DNA of 64,000 nt from Sediminibacterium sp. TEGAF015 (GTDB lineage Bacteria; Bacteroidota; Bacteroidia; Chitinophagales; Chitinophagaceae), in NCBI RefSeq assembly GCF_025997995.1, contig NZ_AP026683.1:2046501-2110500 (forward strand), written 5' to 3'. The notes under the pieces were generated by a model, which searched no databases, had not been told where the DNA came from, and worked only from the letters and a program-made list of their open reading frames with translations. Positions 26,982 to 35,954 of the stretch are shown in pieces. How positions within the stretch are numbered: position 1 is the stretch's first letter; every line of letters starts with the position of its first letter. The position numbers were made by a program, and so were the translations under genes.

Positions 26982-27698
26982 GTGAGAAGTTCTGCGATAC
27001 AGATATATGAATTGGGAGACCAGGCTCTTACCATTGAATGGTCTAGTACCATCAATGAAGCGGCGAACCAAAAAGTCATGCGAGCTTTTCGTTATTGGCA
27101 AAAAAATCCGATAGTAGGCGTTACCGATATAATTCCTGCTTATAGTAGCCTTACCCTTGTATACGATGCGGCCATCATTCAACAACAATCAAGAGGACTT
27201 TCTCCTACAACTTGGTTAAGTCAGCAAATCAATTCTGTGAATGGGTTGGAGGCAACTCCGCTGGAAGAAACAGCACCACTTATTGTTCCCGTCTGTTATG
27301 ATCCCTCAATAGCGCCGGATCTGGAATTTGCAGCAGAATTTACAAACTGCTCTGTAGAAGAATTCATTCTAATACATTCCAGTAGAACCTATAAGGTTTA
27401 TATGCTGGGATTCTTACCTGGCTTTGCTTATATGGCTTCAGTAGATAAAAAAATCAGATTACCTAGAAAAGAAACGCCTAGAAAATTAGTGGCTGCAGGA
27501 AGCGTGGGTATTGCTGGAGAACAAACCGGTATTTATCCGCTGGATGCCCCGGGTGGATGGCAATTAATTGGGAAAACACCAATATCATTATTTGATATCA
27601 GTAAGGAAGATCCTTGTTTTTTTAAACCAGGTGACCGGGTAAAATTTGAACCCATATCATTAGATGCATTTCATGATTTAAAAAATGAAAACACATGA
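26982..27698 (+). CDS. pxpB: 5-oxoprolinase subunit B (KipI-like)
   Basis: 238 residues from a GTG; no ATG is available near the expected N-terminus (IYELGDQALTIEWS). The conserved core is present: VYMLGFLPGFAYMASVD, RLPRKETPRKLVAAGSVGIA and GEQTGIYPLDAPGGWQLIG. PxpA, PxpB and PxpC together form the ATP-dependent prokaryotic 5-oxoprolinase that opens 5-oxoproline (pyroglutamate) to glutamate. Its stop overlaps the start of pxpC (ATGA overlap). Confidence 0.93.
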   Translation: MRSSAIQIYELGDQALTIEWSSTINEAANQKVMRAFRYWQKNPIVGVTDIIPAYSSLTLVYDAAIIQQQSRGLSPTTWLSQQINSVNGLEATPLEETAPLIVPVCYDPSIAPDLEFAAEFTNCSVEEFILIHSSRTYKVYMLGFLPGFAYMASVDKKIRLPRKETPRKLVAAGSVGIAGEQTGIYPLDAPGGWQLIGKTPISLFDISKEDPCFFKPGDRVKFEPISLDAFHDLKNENT

Positions 27699-28675
27699 GC
27701 ATCGAAATTGTAAAAGCCGGATTATTCTGTACCATTCAGGATGGGGGCAGAAAAGGATTTCAGCACCTTGGTATCAATCCTGGCGGAGCAATGGATAAAG
27801 TTGCCATGCAAATAGCCAATTTGTTAATTCAGAACAGTTCTGAAGAAGCCCTGTTTGAATTTTTTTATCCTGCACCAGCATTTCAATTTAAACAGGCTGC
27901 ATTTATTGCATTGAGTGGAGCAGATTTTGGTGCCACGATTGATAACACTCCTGTTCCAATTCATCAGCCCATTTATGTACCAGCCAATGCAACACTTCGC
28001 TTTAGCAAAAAAACAAAAGGGCATATAGGGTATCTGGCCATTCAAGGAGGATTGGCACTGAACGAATGGCTGAACAGCTTTAGCACCAATACACGCGTGA
28101 TAGCGGGCGGGCTCGACGGAAGAAATCTAAAGAAGGGAGATTTGATTGCATTTAAAACTTCAAGCCCTTTTCCAAATGAAACAGAAGAGCTTCAGATCTT
28201 ACCCTGGATAGCAGATACGAAAGGGTTATATCAGGTTGAAAGAATCCGGTATTTACCTGGCAGAGAATTTAGTTTATTGAATCAGGCTTCTCAGCAATTC
28301 ATGACAAACGCCCAGTTTACGATTCATGCGGATAGTGACCGGATGGGCTATCGGTTTAAAGGACCCTTGCTGCGTTTAAAAAAACCAATGGAAATCATTT
28401 CTTCCGGTGTTACCAATGGAACCCTGCAACTCTTACCCAGCGGCCAATGCATTGTTTTACTGGCCGATCATCAAACAACAGGGGGGTACCCAAGAATAGG
28501 TCATATCATACAGGCAGACATCCCCAGTTTGGTGCAACAAGCGCCCGGAACAACCATTCAAATGGTTCCTGTAAATATGGAAACAGCTGAAAAAATAAAT
28601 AAACAACAACTACAATATTTGCAGCAATTAAAGAATGCCTGTACCTTACAACTGCATGCTTACCATCGATATTAA
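27695..28675 (+). CDS. pxpC: 5-oxoprolinase subunit C (KipA/biotin-dependent carboxyltransferase-like)
   Basis: 326 residues. Starts with IEIVKAGLFCTIQDGGRKGF, QHLGINPGGAMDKVAMQIAN, typical of the KipA/PxpC family, and has RYLPGREF, DRMGYRFKGPLL, SSGVTNGTLQLLPSGQCIVL and ADHQTTGGYPRIGHI. It is the partner of PxpB in the ATP-dependent 5-oxoproline hydrolase. Overlaps pxpB by 4 bp and pxpA by 20 bp, so all three are translationally linked. Confidence 0.94.
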   Translation: MSIEIVKAGLFCTIQDGGRKGFQHLGINPGGAMDKVAMQIANLLIQNSSEEALFEFFYPAPAFQFKQAAFIALSGADFGATIDNTPVPIHQPIYVPANATLRFSKKTKGHIGYLAIQGGLALNEWLNSFSTNTRVIAGGLDGRNLKKGDLIAFKTSSPFPNETEELQILPWIADTKGLYQVERIRYLPGREFSLLNQASQQFMTNAQFTIHADSDRMGYRFKGPLLRLKKPMEIISSGVTNGTLQLLPSGQCIVLLADHQTTGGYPRIGHIIQADIPSLVQQAPGTTIQMVPVNMETAEKINKQQLQYLQQLKNACTLQLHAYHRY

Positions 28676-29396
28676 TTGTGATTTAGGGGAAGGGTTTCCC
28701 AACGATACCTTGCTGATGCCTTTTATCAGCAGCGCCAATATTGCCTGCGGATTTCATGCAGGCGATACTGATACCATCAAGCGGACCATAGAAAATTGTA
28801 TAAAAAACAAAGTGGCCATTGGAGCACATCCGGGATTTAACGACCGGGCTAATTTTGGCAGAACAGAAATGGTGCTTTCAGATTGCGAATTATATGACCT
28901 AGTAGCAGAACAAATTGAGCTGGTGCAAAATATTTGTACAGAGATGGGCGCCATACTGCATCATGTAAAACCACACGGGGCTATGTACAATATGGCCGCC
29001 CGTGATACTACTATGAGTTATATTATTGCTGGTGTAATAAAAGAGATCAATCCTTCTTTGATATTGTATGGACTTAGTAATAGCTTTTTAATTTCAGAGG
29101 CAGAAGCCCTTGGATTAACAACCGCATCGGAAGTTTTTGCGGACCGTACTTATACGCCCGAGGGAATGCTGACACCCAGAACAGACCCTAAAGCATTATT
29201 GCATTCAACTGAAGCTTCTTTGCAACAAGTATTACAAATGATTACCCAACAAAACGTATGGGCTACTGATGGTACACTTGTTCCGATTAAAGCGGAAACC
29301 ATTTGTATTCATGGCGACGGAGATCATGCGCTTTCATTTGCTAAAGCTATTTGTAAAGCCATGAAAGAAAATGATATTTTGATCAGAACTACTTAA
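28656..29396 (+). CDS. pxpA: 5-oxoprolinase subunit A (LamB/YcsF)
   Basis: 246 residues from the ATG at 28656 (MLTIDINCDLGEGF), which matches the family N-terminus better than the ATG at 28635. Motifs: SSANIACGFHAGDTDTIKRT, AIGAHPGFNDRANFGR, HHVKPHGAMYNMAARD, ASEVFADRTYTPEGMLTPR and ICIHGDGDHALSFA, the full LamB/YcsF pattern. Completes the PxpABC complex. It overlaps pxpC and is followed 45 bp later by an NRAMP-fold carrier. Confidence 0.95.
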   Translation: MLTIDINCDLGEGFPNDTLLMPFISSANIACGFHAGDTDTIKRTIENCIKNKVAIGAHPGFNDRANFGRTEMVLSDCELYDLVAEQIELVQNICTEMGAILHHVKPHGAMYNMAARDTTMSYIIAGVIKEINPSLILYGLSNSFLISEAEALGLTTASEVFADRTYTPEGMLTPRTDPKALLHSTEASLQQVLQMITQQNVWATDGTLVPIKAETICIHGDGDHALSFAKAICKAMKENDILIRTT

Positions 29397-29441
29397 CAAA
29401 GTGATACAGTAATAAAATTGACTGAACCATTAACTAGTAAA

Positions 29442-30641
29442 ATGCAAAATGTAAAACAGACCACCCACAAAAGTTCTGCGCGGTCAGCCATATTGGGCGC
29501 CGCTTTTTTAATGGCTACTTCTGCTATTGGTCCTGGATTTCTTACACAGACTGCGGTGTTTACTCAATCCCTTGCTGCCAGTTTTGGCTTCGTGATTTTG
29601 ATTTCTGTTTTGCTGGATATAGGCGCCCAGATGAATATCTGGAGAGTGATTGCTGTGACGGAAAAAAGAGCGCAAATTATTGCCAACGAGTTATTACCAG
29701 GTATGGGGTATTTGTTGAGTACATTAGTTGTGGTTGGGGGGCTTGCATTTAATATTGGAAATATTGGTGGAAGTGGATTGGGACTGGAGGTAATGACAGG
29801 CCTTGATCCCGCATATGGCTGTGTGATCAGTTGTATTGTAGCGTTAATTATATTCTGGTACAAGGAAGCGGGCAAAGCCATTGATGGTTTTACCAAAGTA
29901 TTGGGTTTGCTAATGATTGGGCTGACTTGTTATATTGTGTGGAAAGCAAGCCCACCTATGGGAGCTGCCTTACACAGAACCTTGATTCCGGAAAATTTAT
30001 CGGCTACCGCCATTGTTACATTGGTAGGTGGAACCGTAGGCGGGTATATCAGTTTTGCAGGCGGTCATCGTTTGCTGGATGCTGGTATTAAAGGGGAAGC
30101 ACAACTACCTTCAGTAAACAGAAGTGCCGTATCCGGTATTTTAATTACCTCTGTCATGCGCTTCCTTTTATTCCTGTGTGTGTTAGGGGTAATGTTCATG
30201 GGACTTCCCATTGATGCGCAAAACCCTGCAGCATCTGTATTTCAACAGGCAGCAGGCAATATCGGTTATCGGTTTTTCGGAGTAGTGATGTGGTCTGCGG
30301 CTATTACTTCTGTGGTGGGCGCGGCATATACATCTGTTTCCTTTATTAAAACTTTTCACCCATGGCTAGAAAAAAATGAGAAAGCAATCATTAGTGCTTT
30401 TATCATTTTCAGTACCACGATTTATTTGTTTATTGGCAACCCCGTAAAAATACTGGTAACCGTTGGTGCATTAAATGGATTAATCCTCCCGATTGCATTG
30501 GCCATTATTTTATTGGCTGCTTATAAAAAAAGATTGGTCAACAATTACCAGCATCCGCTCTGGTTAACCATCACAGGCTGGATGGTGGTTACGGCCATGA
30601 CCATTATGAGCGGACTTACCATTTACAAATGGCTGAACTAA
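29442..30641 (+). CDS. NRAMP-fold transporter lacking the metal-binding motif
   Basis: 399 residues from ATG at 29442 (a TTG at 29418 is an alternative), about 11 membrane spans. The fold resembles NRAMP (SFGFVILISVLLDIGAQMNIWR; GLALNIGN-like TM3; TLVGGTVGGYISFAGGHRLL for TM6), but TM1 reads AIGPGFLTQTA where true metal carriers have DPGN, and TM6 lacks the M-P-H motif. A comparable gene, ycsG, accompanies ycsF-kipI-kipA in Bacillus subtilis. The operon context suggests uptake of 5-oxoproline or a related compound rather than Mn or Fe; this is inference. Confidence 0.82.
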   Translation: MQNVKQTTHKSSARSAILGAAFLMATSAIGPGFLTQTAVFTQSLAASFGFVILISVLLDIGAQMNIWRVIAVTEKRAQIIANELLPGMGYLLSTLVVVGGLAFNIGNIGGSGLGLEVMTGLDPAYGCVISCIVALIIFWYKEAGKAIDGFTKVLGLLMIGLTCYIVWKASPPMGAALHRTLIPENLSATAIVTLVGGTVGGYISFAGGHRLLDAGIKGEAQLPSVNRSAVSGILITSVMRFLLFLCVLGVMFMGLPIDAQNPAASVFQQAAGNIGYRFFGVVMWSAAITSVVGAAYTSVSFIKTFHPWLEKNEKAIISAFIIFSTTIYLFIGNPVKILVTVGALNGLILPIALAIILLAAYKKRLVNNYQHPLWLTITGWMVVTAMTIMSGLTIYKWLN

Positions 30642-30674
30642 TTAAACTTTCAATCAATAATTATCTACCTGAAT

Positions 30675-31724
30675 CTACACGACCTGTAGTAGTCGAATAG
30701 CATTGCCCACAGGATCTACTTTGGGGCATTCAATTTTGTGAATCAATTCCTGTGGATTTTCCCTTCTGAGTGATCCTGCATGATACCCCTTATCATAGTA
30801 TTTCAACAAAATGGAAAAGCAACCAGCAATATCATCTTCTATTAAACAGTTGATGGCTGTTTTGGTTTCTAATCCTCCCAATCGCTTCTTAATTCTGATA
30901 ACCGCATTTACCAAAAATTCCTTGCTGAATTTTCCATAGCCCTCAATAATATATTGCAACCTTTCTTCAAAAGGAATTTCTAAGAAGCAAACTTTCTTAT
31001 TGCGCATTTGCTTAAATAAAACCGTGGGAATATTTACATCCCCAATCCGTTGGCTTTCGTCTTCCATCCAAATAAAAGGATTTGATGCCGTAACCTTAAA
31101 AGACTGCTCCTGTAAAGCTTCTGCCAATCGATTTTCAAACATTTCCTGGCTAGGTTGTGGTGGTTGTCCGAGGTTGCCAAATGCCGAACCTTTGTGATGC
31201 GCCAATCCCTCCAGATCAATGATGGCTGCTCCTCTGCGCTGTAGCTCCTGCAGAACTTCTGTTTTACCTGAACCCGTATACCCACCAACGATTTGAATGG
31301 GAAAGTCTTTTACAAATTGTCGCAAAACCCAGTTCCGGTAAACTTTGTACCCTCCAACTAAAGTGTATACTTTAAATCCATACAGATCTAAGAGCCAAGC
31401 CACGCCAGCACTTCTCATCCCCCCTCTCCAACAATGGACCAATACGGTTTTACTCTCCGAATCAGCAGTAATTTTTTCTACTGCTTCCACCATCTTAACC
31501 ATTTTGGTACCAAAATATTTAAGCCCAATTTTGATGGCTTTTTGTTTGCTTTCCTGTTTATAGGCCGTGCCTACTATTTTCCTTTCCTCATTATTGAATA
31601 AGGGCAAACTATGGGCACCCGGAATATGAGCATGTGCAAATTCACCCTCGCTTCTTACATCAAATACAGGGAACTGTTTGCAGAGCGGTATAAATTCTTC
31701 TATGGTTAATTTGGTGATGGCCAC
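30675..31724 (-). CDS. mnmH: tRNA 2-selenouridine synthase
   Basis: 349 residues from a GTG at 31724 (VAITKLTIEEF); the open frame continues upstream but runs through the divergent sixA-like gene. The N-terminal rhodanese domain has DVRSEGEFAHAHIPGAHSLP and the active Cys98 in LVHCWRGGMRSAG; the C-terminal half has a P-loop at about 147-156 (GGYTGSGKTEVL) and DLEGLAHHKGSAFGNLG. MnmH converts 2-thiouridine at the tRNA wobble position to 2-selenouridine through a geranylated intermediate. selD is not in the window. Confidence 0.93.
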   Translation of the reverse strand: MAITKLTIEEFIPLCKQFPVFDVRSEGEFAHAHIPGAHSLPLFNNEERKIVGTAYKQESKQKAIKIGLKYFGTKMVKMVEAVEKITADSESKTVLVHCWRGGMRSAGVAWLLDLYGFKVYTLVGGYKVYRNWVLRQFVKDFPIQIVGGYTGSGKTEVLQELQRRGAAIIDLEGLAHHKGSAFGNLGQPPQPSQEMFENRLAEALQEQSFKVTASNPFIWMEDESQRIGDVNIPTVLFKQMRNKKVCFLEIPFEERLQYIIEGYGKFSKEFLVNAVIRIKKRLGGLETKTAINCLIEDDIAGCFSILLKYYDKGYHAGSLRRENPQELIHKIECPKVDPVGNAIRLLQVV

Positions 31725-31727
31725 ACG

Positions 31728-31735
31728 CAAATGTA
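31728..31735 (-). promoter_or_regulatory. -7 promoter element for mnmH
   Basis: TACATTTG on the minus strand is an exact TAnnTTTG match and ends 3 bp before the mnmH GTG, implying a leaderless or nearly leaderless transcript. It supports the GTG over upstream starts. No convincing -33 element. Confidence 0.45.
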
Positions 31736-31761
31736 CAATTGAAATGGAGTAACTTTTCGGC

Positions 31762-32253
31762 ATGAAAGAATTATTACTGGTAAGACACGCCAAAAGCAGC
31801 TGGGCCAATCCTGGGCAGGATGATTTTGATAGGCCCCTGAATGAGCGAGGACAAAAAGATGCGCCCATGATGGCACAGAGACTCATTCAAAGAGGGGTAA
31901 GCATCAATGGAATCATTACCAGTACTGCCTTGCGGGCCATTACAACAGCAAGATTTTTTGCAATTGAAAATTCAATAGCAGAAAAAGACATAATAAAGCA
32001 TGAGTTCCTTTATCATGCGCCCCCTGAAAGATTTGTAAAAGCCATCCTGCAAATTCCCGATACCATTACAACGGCTGCCATTTTTGCCCACAACCCTGGC
32101 ATTACCGATTTTGTAAACCAGCTGTCTGAGGCCCGCATAGATGATATGCCCACTTGTTGTGTATTTGCTATTAAAATCAATACGGATTCCTGGAAAGACT
32201 TTTCAAAAGCAAAAAAAGAATTTTGGTTTGCTGATTGGCCTAAGCGCTTGTAA
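31762..32253 (+). CDS. SixA-like histidine phosphatase family protein
   Basis: 163 residues. The phosphatase motif LLLVRHAKSSW (Arg8-His9) and the second His in FAHNPGITDFVN define the histidine phosphatase (phosphoglycerate mutase-like) superfamily, in the short SixA-like group that removes phosphate from phosphohistidine. Target unknown. Divergent from mnmH with a 37-bp spacer; its 3' end overlaps the convergent DMT gene by 14 bp. Confidence 0.88.
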   Translation: MKELLLVRHAKSSWANPGQDDFDRPLNERGQKDAPMMAQRLIQRGVSINGIITSTALRAITTARFFAIENSIAEKDIIKHEFLYHAPPERFVKAILQIPDTITTAAIFAHNPGITDFVNQLSEARIDDMPTCCVFAIKINTDSWKDFSKAKKEFWFADWPKRL

Positions 32254-33139
32254 CAGTGGGCTTCTTGTTAACCAGGTAAACCCCAGTAAAAATTAAAACA
32301 GCTGCAATTAATTTATACACGGTGAAAAATTCCCCTGCAAAAATCATGGCAAATATGGCGGCAAAAACGGGTTGTGTATAGATGAATGCACCGGTGGCCG
32401 AAGATCCAATCAGGGCAATGCTTTTTACCGTTAATAAATACGCTACAAAAGTGGCAAAAACAGCCACATAGCCCAATACCAGCCAATGACTGATGTCAAA
32501 ATTAGACCAGGAGGCTTCCAGCATATACGGAAATCCAATGGGTAGTATTCCGAATGCGCCAATGGTAAAAATCCATCGCAACACCTGTATGCCAGAATAT
32601 TTTGCCATTAGTGGTCTTACCAAAACCAGGTAGAACGCATAAGAAATAGCATTAATCAAAACCAGGATATCGCCCAATACCATATTACTTGCAACGGCTC
32701 CCGTATGGTCTTTCATCAGCACCAATATACTGGCGCCTCCAATCCCACAGGCCAAACCCAGCCCCTTCAAAAGGGTAAATTTTTCTTTCAATAAAAAAGC
32801 AGCGATGATGGTAATGAAAATGGGTGAGCCCAACGATAACAGAGAACTATGTATCACGGTTGTAAGTGAAACACCTTTGATAAAAAAGAGTTGATTAATC
32901 ACGATTCCTGTTAGTGCACAAATAGCAAATCGAGGAAGATCTTTTTTATCAAATTTTACTTTCCCTGGTTTAAAGAGAAACAAAATCCAGAATAAAGTAA
33001 GCGTAACGGCTACCCGTACAAAATTCAATGCAAAGGGATGAATATACTGCGGTGTAATGTATTTCACTGCCGTATAACTACTTCCAAAAATCAGGTTGGC
33101 TCCTAATGCTGCTGAAAAAGCTTTGTAGGGTTTGCTCAT
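32240..33139 (-). CDS. EamA/DMT superfamily transporter
   Basis: 299 residues with 10 predicted spans in two EamA repeats: the first from about 5 to 140 (ALGANLIFGSSYTAVKYI), the second from 155 to 292 (LVLINAISYAFYLVLVRPLM; ATGAFIYTQPVFAAIFAMI). Drug/metabolite transporters of this type export amino acids or other small metabolites; the substrate cannot be told. Its start overlaps the stop of the upstream glycosyltransferase-like gene by 4 bp. Confidence 0.9.
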   Translation of the reverse strand: MSKPYKAFSAALGANLIFGSSYTAVKYITPQYIHPFALNFVRVAVTLTLFWILFLFKPGKVKFDKKDLPRFAICALTGIVINQLFFIKGVSLTTVIHSSLLSLGSPIFITIIAAFLLKEKFTLLKGLGLACGIGGASILVLMKDHTGAVASNMVLGDILVLINAISYAFYLVLVRPLMAKYSGIQVLRWIFTIGAFGILPIGFPYMLEASWSNFDISHWLVLGYVAVFATFVAYLLTVKSIALIGSSATGAFIYTQPVFAAIFAMIFAGEFFTVYKLIAAVLIFTGVYLVNKKPTVTSA

Positions 33140-34233
33140 TTTGACAAATGTAGCAATAATGTACGCAGTTGTTCCAAGTCGAACGGATCAATATTCATTT
33201 TGCTAAATGTAAATGATTGTGCTTGTGTATAAGCATCCTGCAAATTAAACTCAGACTGATCAATGCGTAACAGTCTTTTGTTTTGCATTAATAAACGACT
33301 CAGGTATTCTTGTTCTGTTTGACCCGGCGTAGGAACAACAATTAATTTTTTATCAATGGAAATCAACTCCATTAATGAAGTATAGCCCCCTCTGCTGATA
33401 ATATAATCGGCTTGTTGTAATTCGTTAGCCAATTCTATCGTATCAAGGTGATTAAAGACAGTTACATGCGAAGGCACTTCTATACCTGCAGTTTCTGCTG
33501 GCAGTCCCCTCACAAGCAATACGGGCTTGGTAAAGGTTTCCAGGTCTTTTAATATTTTTCTTTCCAACATGGTGCGCTGTGGTTCAGGACCAGATAAAAC
33601 AGCAGCAAAACTATATTTGGTAGGACAGGTTACCCGATGAAAACGGGTGAGCAGTTTCATATAGTGGACAGGAATAGGAGGTAGTTTAGCGGGGTGAGAA
33701 AGTTCGCCTGCCAATCCAGGTGCTGCTGCCATATCGGGTACCCAGCAAGCGCTAAACTTTTTAATGAATAAATAATTTACCCATTGAATGATATTTTGCA
33801 CCCAGCGATAGGGTGCTTTAATAATGAGCTGATGCGTTATAAAAATAGAGGGGATAGTTGGATGATGTACGCCATATCGGTTATCTGAAATGATCAAATC
33901 TATATTGTATTCTTTCGCAATGGATTGTACCCATGCTTCCTCTCTCTTGATGGTTTTATAAATCCGGGGCATTTGTAAAAGCAGCTTAAACAAAAGTAGT
34001 AGTCTGGACTTGGCATAATGAACCCGGTAACCCGTTAAGGGAAGAATGGTTAAATGGGGAAATTCTTTCAACAAGAGTGCGGCCTGGTGTCCTTCGGCAG
34101 CTACCAAAACTTTGCAATTCAACTGCTGAAAGGCTTTAATAATCGGTATACAACGGGTTGCGTGTCCTAAACCCCAGTCTAAAGGTGCAATCAGTACGGT
34201 GGAAATGTTAAATTGATTACGCAAGTTGGCCAT
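33136..34233 (-). CDS. Glycosyltransferase-like protein (GT28/MurG-like fold)
   Basis: 365 residues with a two-domain GT-B look. The N-terminus has VLIAPLDWGLGHATRCIPII, typical of glycosyltransferases in the UDP-GlcNAc or UDP-Gal transferase group; the C-terminal half has SGPEPQRTMLERKIL, ADYIISRGGYTSLMELISI and KLIVVPTPGQTEQEYLSRLL, resembling the donor site of MurG. No membrane span. Product and acceptor unknown. Co-transcribed with the DMT carrier through a 4-bp overlap. Confidence 0.82.
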   Translation of the reverse strand: MANLRNQFNISTVLIAPLDWGLGHATRCIPIIKAFQQLNCKVLVAAEGHQAALLLKEFPHLTILPLTGYRVHYAKSRLLLLFKLLLQMPRIYKTIKREEAWVQSIAKEYNIDLIISDNRYGVHHPTIPSIFITHQLIIKAPYRWVQNIIQWVNYLFIKKFSACWVPDMAAAPGLAGELSHPAKLPPIPVHYMKLLTRFHRVTCPTKYSFAAVLSGPEPQRTMLERKILKDLETFTKPVLLVRGLPAETAGIEVPSHVTVFNHLDTIELANELQQADYIISRGGYTSLMELISIDKKLIVVPTPGQTEQEYLSRLLMQNKRLLRIDQSEFNLQDAYTQAQSFTFSKMNIDPFDLEQLRTLLLHLSK

Positions 34234-34274
34234 GATTAATAATGTAAAATGATTTTATTATTTTAGTTGAACAT

Positions 34275-34394
34275 ATGAAAAGCAGAACAAACCAAATGAT
34301 ATTTTTACTGTTAGTTATGATGTTGGCGACTACGTCTTGTGGGATTTTTCAAAAATCGAACAAATCTACTTTTTGTGCTTGCCCAAAACACTAA
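34275..34394 (+). CDS. Small lipoprotein, 39 aa
   Basis: ATG at 34275 encodes 39 residues: a basic start (MKSRTNQ), a hydrophobic stretch (MIFLLLVMMLATTS), lipobox TTSC with Cys22, then a short tail ending STFCACPKH. This is a complete lipoprotein signal followed by only 17 residues. It is divergent from the glycosyltransferase-like gene and 10 bp upstream of a 79-aa gene. No family recognised; the intact signal and spacing argue that it is real. Confidence 0.6.
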   Translation: MKSRTNQMIFLLLVMMLATTSCGIFQKSNKSTFCACPKH

Positions 34395-34404
34395 TTCGTA
34401 AATC

Positions 34405-34644
34405 ATGAGCAGAGATTTGTTGGTTCTTACCAATCAAGCTTATTTATCTGCAGAGCAAACTGCAGCTATTGTAGCGGGATTGAACAAAGTACTGGGCCCG
34501 GTAGAAAACTGGGGAGCATTTTGTGTAGCCAACGAAATCATCGACATCAACAGACATAAAATCATCACCAAAACGCATTTAGTGAAACAAATATTACAGG
34601 ACAAGCCAAATAAACCTTTCCTATTTATTTGTAATAAAAACTAA
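34405..34644 (+). CDS. Hypothetical protein, 79 aa
   Basis: A small soluble protein starting MSRDLLVLTNQAYLSAEQTA and containing a single Trp and a C-terminal FLFICNKN strand. No signal, span or metal motif. I do not recognise the family. It follows a 39-aa lipoprotein by 10 bp, so the two probably share a transcript, and it converges on an aminotransferase 4 bp away. Confidence 0.6.
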   Translation: MSRDLLVLTNQAYLSAEQTAAIVAGLNKVLGPVENWGAFCVANEIIDINRHKIITKTHLVKQILQDKPNKPFLFICNKN

Positions 34645-34648
34645 GCTT

Positions 34649-35908
34649 CTAAGAAAGCTTTTCCAGCGCGGCACCTAATTGAGCAAGTACGGTAGGTATA
34701 TCTTGCTTTCTGCAAGTGCCCACACTCAAACGATACCAGCTACTATTGGCTCCGGCTCCAAATGCAGAGAATGGAACGATGGCAATTTTGGCTTCACTCA
34801 AAATATACTGGGTTACATCAGACTGGGTAGCCAATACTGTACCATCAGCCGTTTTGCTTCCCACCAAATCAATCTGTATGGTTAAATAGATAGCAGCTTG
34901 TGGTGCAATAGCGTCTACTTTAAAGCCCTTTTGCTTTAAGGCAATAATTCCTTCATAGATATTTTGTAAACGGAATGCAATTTCAGATTTAAAATGCGTT
35001 AAGTAAGTGCTTATCGCTTCTTTCATTGGAAGGTATTTGGCAACTGCATGCTGCTCAGCCATAGGTGCCCATGCACCTAAATGACTTAAGATTGCCTTCA
35101 TTTTAGCAATTACATTTTCCGGACCCAATGCCCAACCTACTCTAACACCCGTTGCAGAAAACACTTTGGAAATACCATCAATGAAAATGGTATAGGGTTT
35201 CATCGCCGGATTCAAGGTAAGTGGATTGTAATGAACGGTATCTCCATACGTTAGTGTCCAGTACATCTGATCGAACATCAGGTAGAGCTTTTTCTCTTCA
35301 GGTCCACGTCTGGCATTCTCTTCCAAGATTAATTCGCAGATTTCTGCCAGTGCATGCTTGCCTAAAGTAGTGCCAGTTGGGTTTTGTGGGGTACACAAAC
35401 AAATTAAGCTGGCGCCTTTAATATGAGGCTTCAAATCTTCAACAGTTGGCATGAAATCATTCTCAGGCAAACAGCTCACTTCGCAATGTTGGCCTTCCGT
35501 TAAATGCACATAGTGGTTATTATTCCAGGAAGGAACACCATATACTACTTTGTCCCCTTTATCTACTATTACTTTAAACAATGCATAAATCAACGGACGA
35601 CCACCGGATGCTACCTGAATTTCTGCAGGCGTAAAATGCAGCCCTTCCCAATCCTGAATAAACTGACTGATAGACTTTCTTAAATCAAGGATTCCCTCTG
35701 CCGCTGGGTAACTGGTCTTTTTTTGCTGGTAAGCTTCTATGATGAGTTGCTCTAATTCAACTGGAATAGGGAATTCGCTGGGATTGAAATCACCAATGGT
35801 GAAATTATAAATCGTTTCTCCATTGCGGATTCTTTCATTAATGGCGTTACCCAATTTTACAATTTCACTACCAATCAGTGTTTCTGCCAGATGACTCAGC
35901 TTGCTCAT
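34649..35908 (-). CDS. PLP-dependent aminotransferase, aspartate/aromatic type
   Basis: 419 residues from ATG at 35908 (MSKLSHLAETLIGSEIVKLG); a longer frame to 36010 runs into the divergent gene. Fold type I aminotransferase: NFTIGDFNPSEFPIP near the N-terminus, YPAAEGILDLRKSI, PQNPTGTTLG, FDQMYWTLTYG, and the PLP lysine in DGISKVFSATGVRVGW. It resembles aspartate aminotransferases; specificity is not clear. Its start lies 46 bp from the divergent plug-domain gene. Confidence 0.88.
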   Translation of the reverse strand: MSKLSHLAETLIGSEIVKLGNAINERIRNGETIYNFTIGDFNPSEFPIPVELEQLIIEAYQQKKTSYPAAEGILDLRKSISQFIQDWEGLHFTPAEIQVASGGRPLIYALFKVIVDKGDKVVYGVPSWNNNHYVHLTEGQHCEVSCLPENDFMPTVEDLKPHIKGASLICLCTPQNPTGTTLGKHALAEICELILEENARRGPEEKKLYLMFDQMYWTLTYGDTVHYNPLTLNPAMKPYTIFIDGISKVFSATGVRVGWALGPENVIAKMKAILSHLGAWAPMAEQHAVAKYLPMKEAISTYLTHFKSEIAFRLQNIYEGIIALKQKGFKVDAIAPQAAIYLTIQIDLVGSKTADGTVLATQSDVTQYILSEAKIAIVPFSAFGAGANSSWYRLSVGTCRKQDIPTVLAQLGAALEKLS

Positions 35909-35954
35909 ACAAAAATTTTGTGCAAGGTACGCATTTGAAAGTAACTTTAAGGCT

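Noticed and set aside
31725-31886. 54-residue N-terminal extension of MnmH
   Set aside because: It is antisense to the sixA-like gene; the GTG gives the rhodanese N-terminus directly.
34643-34660. AAGCTT/AAGCTT inverted repeat between convergent genes
   Set aside because: Only a 6-bp stem within coding sequence of the aminotransferase end; too weak to call a terminator.
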